From: Myxococcus qinghaiensis
GTDB taxonomy: Bacteria; Myxococcota; Myxococcia; Myxococcales; Myxococcaceae
Length of the DNA: 64,000 nt
Assembly: GCF_024198215.1 (NCBI RefSeq)
Contig: NZ_JAKCFA010000010.1
Location: forward strand, 186,001-250,000
Reading direction: 5' to 3'
The position numbers and the translations under genes are program-made. The notes under the pieces were generated by a model. The model was not told the DNA's origin, made no database searches, and saw only the letters and a program-made list of their open reading frames with translations. Shown here one piece after another: positions 58,791 to 64,000 of the stretch; position 1 is the stretch's first letter, and the number at the start of each line of letters is the position of its first letter.

Positions 58791-59321
58791 TCACTCGGCG
58801 ACGTAGAGTCGGCTCGGGGTGCCCTCGTAGTCGGTGATGCGCTCGAATTTCAGCCCGAGCCGCTCCGCGACGCGGAGGGAGGCCGTGTTCTCGGGATGGA
58901 TGATGGCGACCAGGGGGACGTCCGGGAGGTGTCGCCGGGCCTTCTCCACGGCGACGCGGGCGACCTCCGTCGCATAGCCCGAGCCCTGCGTCTCGGGCGC
59001 GAGCCGATAGGCGAGGTTCAGCACCGTCCGACCTTCGAACAGCTTGTGGCGCACACCGCAGAGGCCCACGACGACGCCCGGGGCCTCGCGCCGCTCCACG
59101 GCCCAGTACCCCACGCCGTGTTTCGCCCAGTCGCTCAGCCACACCGCCAGCAGCTCCTTCGCCGCGTCCAACGTGCGCAAGGGGCCGGAAGGATTGAAGC
59201 GAGCCGTCTCCGGATTTCCATGGAGCGCGAACACCGCCGCCGCATCACTGTCGCGGAAGGGGCGAAGCAGCAGCCGCTCCGTCGTCACGCTCTCGAAGCC
59301 CTGAAGCATGGTCGGCATCAT
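58791..59321 (-). CDS. GNAT acetyltransferase, RimJ/RimL-like
   Basis: 176 aa. RimJ/L-type GNAT: TERLLLRPFRDSDAAAVFALH at the start, GYWAVERREAPGVVVGLCGV, the acetyl-CoA-binding region LAPETQGSGYATEVARVAVEKA (Q/RxxGxG/A) and NTASLRVAERLGLKFERI. Transfers acetyl from acetyl-CoA to an amino group; the family acts on ribosomal protein N-termini, amines or antibiotics. The actual acceptor is not predictable. ATG 59321 or 59318/59309; all are within four codons. The stop lies 20 bp from that of the convergent lipoprotein gene. Confidence 0.87.
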   Translation of the reverse strand: MMPTMLQGFESVTTERLLLRPFRDSDAAAVFALHGNPETARFNPSGPLRTLDAAKELLAVWLSDWAKHGVGYWAVERREAPGVVVGLCGVRHKLFEGRTVLNLAYRLAPETQGSGYATEVARVAVEKARRHLPDVPLVAIIHPENTASLRVAERLGLKFERITDYEGTPSRLYVAE

Positions 59322-59373
59322 GTTCCGCGCCGCCCGTCCGCGCACGTGGGTTCATCGAGGTTCCAGAACCCAT

Positions 59374-60216
59374 TCACGGACCGTGCGCGCCGCTGGGCGG
59401 CAGTGTGCTCAGTCGGGGGACCGGAGGGAGGGCCGCGAGGGTGGCGGTGAGGTCACCGCCCAGACGATGGAAGGCCCGCAGGAAGGTGAGGGCTGGCTCG
59501 CGCGTCGATGCGGGGTCGCCCTTGGGCCGCGGCGAGTGAGGAGGCCAGGGATGAACGCCCACGTCATCCAGGAAGGTGAGCACGTCATGCACCCCCATCA
59601 GCAGGCGAGGTGCGGTGTGTCCGTGGAGCACCACGTGGCTTCGGCCGTCGCGTCCCTGCTTCCAGCTCCAACTGCTGGCACTGGCTCGCTTGAGGTAGCC
59701 GTTGAAGGCTTTTTGTCCGCCGGGGACTCCCAGCAGTCCGCGGAGGATTTGCGCCATCACCCCGCGTTCCGAGAGGGGCTTTCTCCTCCAGGGGGTCCTG
59801 TTGACGCCCCAGCCTCGCGGGAGGTCGATGGTGCTCAGGAAGTGCTCTTCCCGCGTCAAGTGGGAGAGCGCGTGACGTCCGATGAGGCCCTCGGGAAGTG
59901 TCTTGCGTATCAGCTCCACGCGCAGGTCGCGGGGCTCGTCCAACGTCCGTCGCTTCGCCCATCGGATGAAGGAATTGACCTTGTCCCCGTCGCGCCGCCG
60001 CGCCACCACCCACCCCAGCTCCAAGGAGGCGTCTTCATCCAGCTCCGCGCAGTCCTCGGCGAACTCGGGGTCTCTGATGAGCTGGGCGACCCGGGTCTTC
60101 GCGGTGCGGCGGGCGCTCCGTGTCACGTTCGCGCGGTTCTCGCGCGCCTGCTGGCGCTTCGTGGATGGCAACAGACTGCGTGCCATCTCGAAGGCCTTGT
60201 CCTTGTCATGGCGCAT
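59374..60216 (-). CDS. Orphan hypothetical protein
   Basis: 280 aa from ATG 60216. Soluble, very basic N-terminal ~50 residues (MRHDKDKAFEMARSLLPS, RENRANVTRSARRTAKTR) followed by helical charged segments (FAEDCAELDEDASLELGWVVARRRD) and a middle part with EEHFLSTIDLPRGWGVNRT. No signal peptide, membrane segment or known domain was seen. The basic start could contact nucleic acid. It lies between the GNAT gene and the PilT pair on the same strand, 67 bp upstream of neither stop codon; no functional link is evident. Confidence 0.65.
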   Translation of the reverse strand: MRHDKDKAFEMARSLLPSTKRQQARENRANVTRSARRTAKTRVAQLIRDPEFAEDCAELDEDASLELGWVVARRRDGDKVNSFIRWAKRRTLDEPRDLRVELIRKTLPEGLIGRHALSHLTREEHFLSTIDLPRGWGVNRTPWRRKPLSERGVMAQILRGLLGVPGGQKAFNGYLKRASASSWSWKQGRDGRSHVVLHGHTAPRLLMGVHDVLTFLDDVGVHPWPPHSPRPKGDPASTREPALTFLRAFHRLGGDLTATLAALPPVPRLSTLPPSGAHGP

Positions 60217-60283
60217 TCTGGGGCTCCCTGGAGCCCCAGCGACGCCACGGCTTCGCATCCCTGACGAAAGCAGGAACCGGCGA

Positions 60284-61390
60284 CTACGCCTTCATGGACT
60301 CCGGCAGCACCCAGTCCGGCTTGAGGCGCTGGATGACCTTGGCCAGGTTCTCCTTGTCCTGGGCCTTCTCCAGCGCGGCGTCGGGGGTGATGATGTTGTC
60401 GCGCACCAGCCGCTCCAGGTGCATGTCGAGCGTCTGCATGCCCTGGCCCTGGCCCGCCTGCATCTTGGACGCAATCTGGAAGACCTTGCCCTCGCGAATC
60501 ATCGCGGCGATGGCCGCGCCGCCCACGAGGATTTCCAGCGCCGCCACGCGGCCCTTGCCGTCCGCCGTCTTGATGAGCTGCTGCGCGACGATGCCCGCCA
60601 GGCTCTCCGCCAGCATGCCGCGCACCTGCTGCTGCTCGTCCGCGGGGAACGAGTTGATGATGCGGTCGATGGTCGCCGGCGCGCTATTCGTGTGCACCGT
60701 GGCGAACACCAACACGCCGAAGCTCGCCAGCTGGAGCGCCAGCTTCATCGTCTCGTTGGTGCGAAGCTCGCCGATGAGGATGACGTTCGGGTCCTCGCGG
60801 CCCGCCGAGCGGATGGCTGTGGCGAAGCTGGACGCGTGAGGCCCCACCTCCCGGTGCGTCACCTGCGCCCGCGCGGACTCGTGCACGAACTCCACCGGGT
60901 CTTCAATGGTGAGGATGTGCGCGGGGCGCGTCTGGTTGATGTGGTTCACCATGCCCGCGAGCGTCGTGGACTTGCCGCTGCCCGTGGGGCCCGTCACCAG
61001 CACCAGCCCGCTGCGGCGGTCGGCCAGCTTGCGGACGATGTCGGGCGTCTTCAGGTCATCCAGCGTGAGGACCTTGCTGGGGATGGTGCGGAACACCGCC
61101 CCCAGGCCCGTCTGCTTGTAGAAGTAGTTCGCGCGGAAGCGGGCCTTCGTCCCGTAGCCGTAGGCGAAGTCGAGGTCCAGCTCCTCGACAATCTGCTTCT
61201 TCTGCGTCGGGTTGATGAGCTCGAACAGGAGCCCCTCGATTTCCTGCGGCGTGAGGGGCGCCTCGCGCAGCGGCGTCAGCTCGCCCCGGATGCGGCCCAT
61301 GGGGGGATAGCCCGTGCCCAGGTGCAGGTCGCTGCCCTTCTGCTCCAGCAGCATGTCGAAGAGCGCGGCGATGCGCGGCGTGGTGCTCAT
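60284..61390 (-). CDS. PilT/PilU-type twitching-motility ATPase
   Basis: 368 aa. N-terminal PilT PAS-like domain (GSDLHLGTGYPPMGRIRGEL) and the RecA-like ATPase: Walker A VTGPTGSGKSTTLAGMV (~130-146), Asp box LTIEDPVEFVH, Walker B DPNVILIGELRTNETM and His box ATVHTNSAPATIDRIINSFP, ending in the C-terminal helical part. These are the full PilT/PilU signature. Role: hexameric inner-membrane motor that retracts type IV pili. One base separates its start from the stop of the related upstream gene, so the two are co-transcribed. The pil core genes are not in this window. Confidence 0.93.
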   Translation of the reverse strand: MSTTPRIAALFDMLLEQKGSDLHLGTGYPPMGRIRGELTPLREAPLTPQEIEGLLFELINPTQKKQIVEELDLDFAYGYGTKARFRANYFYKQTGLGAVFRTIPSKVLTLDDLKTPDIVRKLADRRSGLVLVTGPTGSGKSTTLAGMVNHINQTRPAHILTIEDPVEFVHESARAQVTHREVGPHASSFATAIRSAGREDPNVILIGELRTNETMKLALQLASFGVLVFATVHTNSAPATIDRIINSFPADEQQQVRGMLAESLAGIVAQQLIKTADGKGRVAALEILVGGAAIAAMIREGKVFQIASKMQAGQGQGMQTLDMHLERLVRDNIITPDAALEKAQDKENLAKVIQRLKPDWVLPESMKA

Positions 61391-61391
61391 C

Positions 61392-63170
61392 TCAGCCCCC
61401 CTTCCTTCCCATCAACGAGCCCATCTTGCTGAGCAGCCGGGCGCTGTCCTGCTGCGTCTCCGGCGCGTTCACCGCCGTCGTGCCCGGCCGCTTCCCCGTC
61501 ACCACCGCCTCCAGCTCGTCCGGGTTGTCCACGAAGCCCTTGGCCACCTCCAGCTTCACCTTCTGCGCGCGCACCAGGTCCGCCATCGAGTCCTCGAAGC
61601 GGATGATGCCCAGGCTCTTGCCGCGCTGCTGGAGCGAGGGAATCTGGTACGTCTTGTTGTCGCGGATGAGGTTGCCCAGCGCCACCGAGCCCGGCAGCAC
61701 CTCCGCCGCGGCCACCATGCTCTTGCCGTCCGCGCTCGCCATCAGCCGCTGGCTGACGATGAGGCGCAGGCCGCTCGACAGCGACAGGCGCACCTGCTGC
61801 TGGTCCGCCGGAGGGAAGAGGTCGATGAGCCGGTCAATCGTCTTCGCCGCGCTCGGCGTGTTCATGGTGCTGATGAGCAGGTGGCCCGTCTCCGCGGCGG
61901 CCAGCGCCATGCGCACTGTCTCCGTGTCGCGCAGCTCGCCCACCACGATGACGTCCGGGTCCTCGCGCAAGCTGCCCTTGAGCGCGCTGGCGAACGTCCT
62001 CGTGTGCGCTCCGACTTCGCGCTGGCTGATGAGCGCCTTCTTGCGCGGGTGGACGAACTCCACCGGGTCCTCCACCGTGAGCACGTGGTGGGACGTCTCG
62101 CGGTTGATGAGGTCCACCAGCGCCGCCAGGGTGCTCGTCTTGCCGTGGCCGGACGGGCCCGTGACGACGATGAGGCCCTGGTGGTGGTGCGTCGCCTTGG
62201 CGATTTCGACGGGCAGCCCCAGCGACTCCAGCGTGGGGATGTCGCGCGCAATCACCCGGAAGGTGCCCTTGAGGCCCGTGCGGTGACGCGAGACGTTGAC
62301 GCGAAAGCGCCCCATTTCCGGCGAGTCGAGCGAGAAGTCACAGCTTCCGTCGCGCTCCAGCACCGGGCGCAGGCGCTCCGGCACCACCGGCATCAACATG
62401 CCCTCCACCCGCGCCGCGTCCAGCGCCCCACCCTGGGGCACCAGCTCTCCGGCGAGGCGGAAGAGCACGGGGCGCTCGGCCACGACGTGCACGTCGCTGG
62501 CGCGGCTGCTGCGCCCCTGCTCCAGGACGATGGCCAGGTCCCTGGCTCCGCCCGACATGCGCGACGTCGCCAGCGAGCGCGCGGCCTCCTGCGCACCCGT
62601 GGGCGCGTACCCGGCGCCCTGCGGCGCGGCGGTGGGCACATGCGCGGCGGGCGCGGACGCGGGCGCATACCCGGCGCTCTGGGGCGCGGCGGTGGGCGCG
62701 GGCGCATACCCCGCCGAGGGAGCAGGGGCGGTGGCGGGCGCATACCCGGCCGCAGGCGCGGCGACCGGCGCGGCATACCCCTGGGCGACGGGAGCGGGCT
62801 GGGCTGCGGGGGCCGCTCGTGCCGCTGGCGCCGGAGCGGCCGCGGGCTGGGCCGCCCCAGTGGAGGCCTCCGCCGCGCGCGACAGGCGCAGGTGCATCAA
62901 GTCCCCTCGACGCATGGCGGCAATGGACAGCGCGCCCAGGCCATTGGCGTTGACGGACCAGTTGGAGGGCGAGTCGGAGACGCTGGACGCTCGCGCCACT
63001 CCCACCATGGCCTGGAGGGCTCGGACGACGTCGTCCGTCGTCACCGCGGCGGGGTCCACCGGCTCGTAGCCGTTGCTGCCGCGAATCATGGGAGGACGCC
63101 CTGTGGCCAGGGTCAGCTCCGTCACTCCAGGCCGCGACAGATGGCGCAACAGCTCAGCAAGGGGTCTCAT
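61392..63170 (-). CDS. PilT-like ATPase with an extra N-terminal domain and Ala/Pro repeat linker
   Basis: 592 aa. Residues ~1-100 (LAELLRHLSRPGVTELTLAT, RPPMIRGSNGYEP) resemble a second, isolated PilT N-terminal domain. A ~115-residue Ala/Pro linker follows, with six AGYAPA-type repeats. Then a full PilT module: SRASDVHVVAERPVLFRLAG, Walker A VTGPSGHGKTSTLAALV, Asp box LTVEDPVEFVH, Walker B DPDVIVVGELRDTETV and His box ISTMNTPSAAKTIDRLIDLFP. In the His box TVHT becomes TMNT (His replaced by Asn), and the P-loop Gly-Ser is Gly-His, so activity may be altered. Start 63170 (MRPLAELL); the frame is open to 63428 but lacks domain similarity. Heads a two-gene operon with the PilT gene. Confidence 0.88.
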   Translation of the reverse strand: MRPLAELLRHLSRPGVTELTLATGRPPMIRGSNGYEPVDPAAVTTDDVVRALQAMVGVARASSVSDSPSNWSVNANGLGALSIAAMRRGDLMHLRLSRAAEASTGAAQPAAAPAPAARAAPAAQPAPVAQGYAAPVAAPAAGYAPATAPAPSAGYAPAPTAAPQSAGYAPASAPAAHVPTAAPQGAGYAPTGAQEAARSLATSRMSGGARDLAIVLEQGRSSRASDVHVVAERPVLFRLAGELVPQGGALDAARVEGMLMPVVPERLRPVLERDGSCDFSLDSPEMGRFRVNVSRHRTGLKGTFRVIARDIPTLESLGLPVEIAKATHHHQGLIVVTGPSGHGKTSTLAALVDLINRETSHHVLTVEDPVEFVHPRKKALISQREVGAHTRTFASALKGSLREDPDVIVVGELRDTETVRMALAAAETGHLLISTMNTPSAAKTIDRLIDLFPPADQQQVRLSLSSGLRLIVSQRLMASADGKSMVAAAEVLPGSVALGNLIRDNKTYQIPSLQQRGKSLGIIRFEDSMADLVRAQKVKLEVAKGFVDNPDELEAVVTGKRPGTTAVNAPETQQDSARLLSKMGSLMGRKGG

Positions 63171-63393
63171 GCGGATTCGAACTCGAGCCGTGACGGAGCG
63201 CGGAGCGCGGGGGACCGCAGGATAGTCGACATTGACGCAAAAGCGCCCACCCCCTTGGACGCACGTCCCACGCCTCGCCTCGCGCAGTGGGCTCCACACC
63301 CACCCCATCAATGGAGCGCCAAAGGGGAGCGCCGACGCCTGCCTGGGTGAGAGAGGGGGGCTCCGGGGCCTGGGGCCCGCTCGGAGCGGTGGC

Positions 63394-63417
63394 GGCGGGA
63401 GGCGAAAACCTCCCGCC
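63394..63417 (-). terminator. Hairpin after the GNAT gene
   Basis: Perfect 9-bp stem GGCGGGAGG / CCTCCCGCC with a 6-nt CGAAAA loop, 16 bp after the GNAT stop codon (minus strand). No T-run. The rest of the 63171-63433 gap holds nothing recognisable beyond the likely promoter of the PilT operon. Confidence 0.6.
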
Positions 63418-63433
63418 AGCCAGGTCACGCGAA

Positions 63434-63973
63434 CTACAGCTCGCGGGACATCAGAAGCCGGAGCTTGCCGGACTTCTTGGACACCACCGTGGCCACGGTG
63501 GTGAAGCCCGCCTTGCGGTAGAAGCTCACCGCGGGGGCGTTGGACGGGTCCACTCGCAGCGCAATCGTCTTGCGGTACATGTCGCGTGCGGCTCGGAGCG
63601 CCTGCTCCAGGACCACGGCGCCCAGGCCCTTCTTGCGCAGGTCCTGCTTCACCACGATGTTGCGCAGGTACGCGGCGCCGGGCACCGGGCCGTCGCGCTC
63701 CACCGTGACGTAGCCGACGATCTGCGTCTGCAGCTTCGCCACGTGGATGTAGGGCTTGAGCTGGGCCAGGGCCTTGAGGCTGTCCTCCTGCGTCTCACCC
63801 CGGCTCTTCCAGGGCTCGGAGCTGGCGCGCAGGGCCGCCACCGCCGTCATGTCTTCGTCGGTGGGCAGGGTGAACTTCACCGCCGCCATCAGGTCATTGG
63901 GGAGGCCCACCGCCGCTTCCAGCACCGGGGCTGGGGCCATCTCCACGCCCGGGTCCACCTGCTTCATCGTCAT
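63434..63973 (-). CDS. GNAT family N-acetyltransferase
   Basis: 179 aa. The acetyl-CoA-binding motif A is AAYLRNIVVKQDLRKKGLGAVVLEQAL (R/QxxGxG: RKKGLG) and motif B ALRVDPSNAPAVSFYRKAGFTTVAT, typical of RimI-like GNATs. An N-terminal ~35-residue extension precedes the domain. Acceptor unknown. Start: three in-frame ATGs occur at 63979, 63973 and 63967. GGAGGAG (63980-63986) directly abuts the first, while the second lies six bases away, so 63973 is the probable start. Stands alone; a 9-bp hairpin follows it. Confidence 0.88.
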   Translation of the reverse strand: MTMKQVDPGVEMAPAPVLEAAVGLPNDLMAAVKFTLPTDEDMTAVAALRASSEPWKSRGETQEDSLKALAQLKPYIHVAKLQTQIVGYVTVERDGPVPGAAYLRNIVVKQDLRKKGLGAVVLEQALRAARDMYRKTIALRVDPSNAPAVSFYRKAGFTTVATVVSKKSGKLRLLMSREL

Positions 63974-63979
63974 CGCCAT

Positions 63980-63986
63980 CTCCTCC
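63980..63986 (-). promoter_or_regulatory. Shine-Dalgarno deciding the GNAT start
   Basis: GGAGGAG on the minus strand. It touches ATG 63979 (zero spacing), is six bases from ATG 63973 and twelve from ATG 63967, favouring 63973. Confidence 0.65.
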
Positions 63987-64000
63987 GTCGCGCTGCGATC

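Overview
The window is high-GC (roughly 68-70 %) DNA with very strong G/C third-position bias, dense gene packing and many kinases, lipoproteins with Asp/Gly-rich linkers, TonB-dependent receptors, type IV pilus ATPases and carboxypeptidase-regulatory-like surface proteins. This points to a myxobacterium of the Myxococcaceae (Myxococcus/Corallococcus type). That is an inference from gene content and style; no rRNA, tRNA or other taxonomic marker was found. About 48 protein-coding genes, one probable pseudogene and about ten hairpin terminators are supported. No tRNA, rRNA, CRISPR array, insertion sequence, phage or origin was seen. No gap between genes exceeds 300 bases; the largest (63171-63433, 37790-38007, 45666-45878, 13283-13487, 23159-23364) are described in the entries or as hairpins/repeats.

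1-6.2 kb: 3' part of an outer-membrane-like protein, a three-PAS histidine kinase, then a divergent BlaI repressor/M56 (BlaR1-like) peptidase operon with two BlaI-type operators. 6.3-14 kb: aldehyde dehydrogenase, TPR protein, a CPA1 cation/proton antiporter overlapping an RCK-cyclic-nucleotide-domain protein, a PQQ-type sugar dehydrogenase lipoprotein and a PfpI/DJ-1 protein. 14-17.7 kb: DUF1684 protein, an E2-like acyltransferase lacking the catalytic His, a small protein, a cyclic-phosphate-type receiver protein and a Gly/Ser/Thr-rich secreted protein.

17.9-22.1 kb is a visibly lower-GC block: two tandem paralogous membrane proteins that look like degenerate GT51 transglycosylases, downstream of a TonB-dependent receptor. 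22.3-32.9 kb: a membrane-anchored propeller-like protein, a giant (about 2475 aa) hybrid histidine kinase with a 276-bp-periodic HAMP array, and a receiver-PAS-PAS histidine kinase. 32.9-38 kb: a large secreted unknown, a frameshifted ricin-lectin-like remnant, an EamA transporter and the heat-shock repressor HrcA. 38-45.7 kb: a surface protein with Ig-like repeats and a PDZ domain, a lipid kinase, an EF-hand lipoprotein, a histone-like basic protein, a HAD phosphatase and two lipoproteins.

45.9-53.6 kb: an M50 protease overlapping a zinc-ribbon membrane protein, a DinG/XPD-type helicase, a lipoprotein and a second TonB-dependent receptor. 53.7-64 kb: a small protein, a LysR-type protein consisting only of its HTH domain, methionine aminopeptidase, a tightly coupled three-gene secreted metalloprotease cluster, two GNAT acetyltransferases, an orphan protein and a PilT-type ATPase pair. 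The main themes are signal sensing, envelope and surface functions, and secretion/motility.
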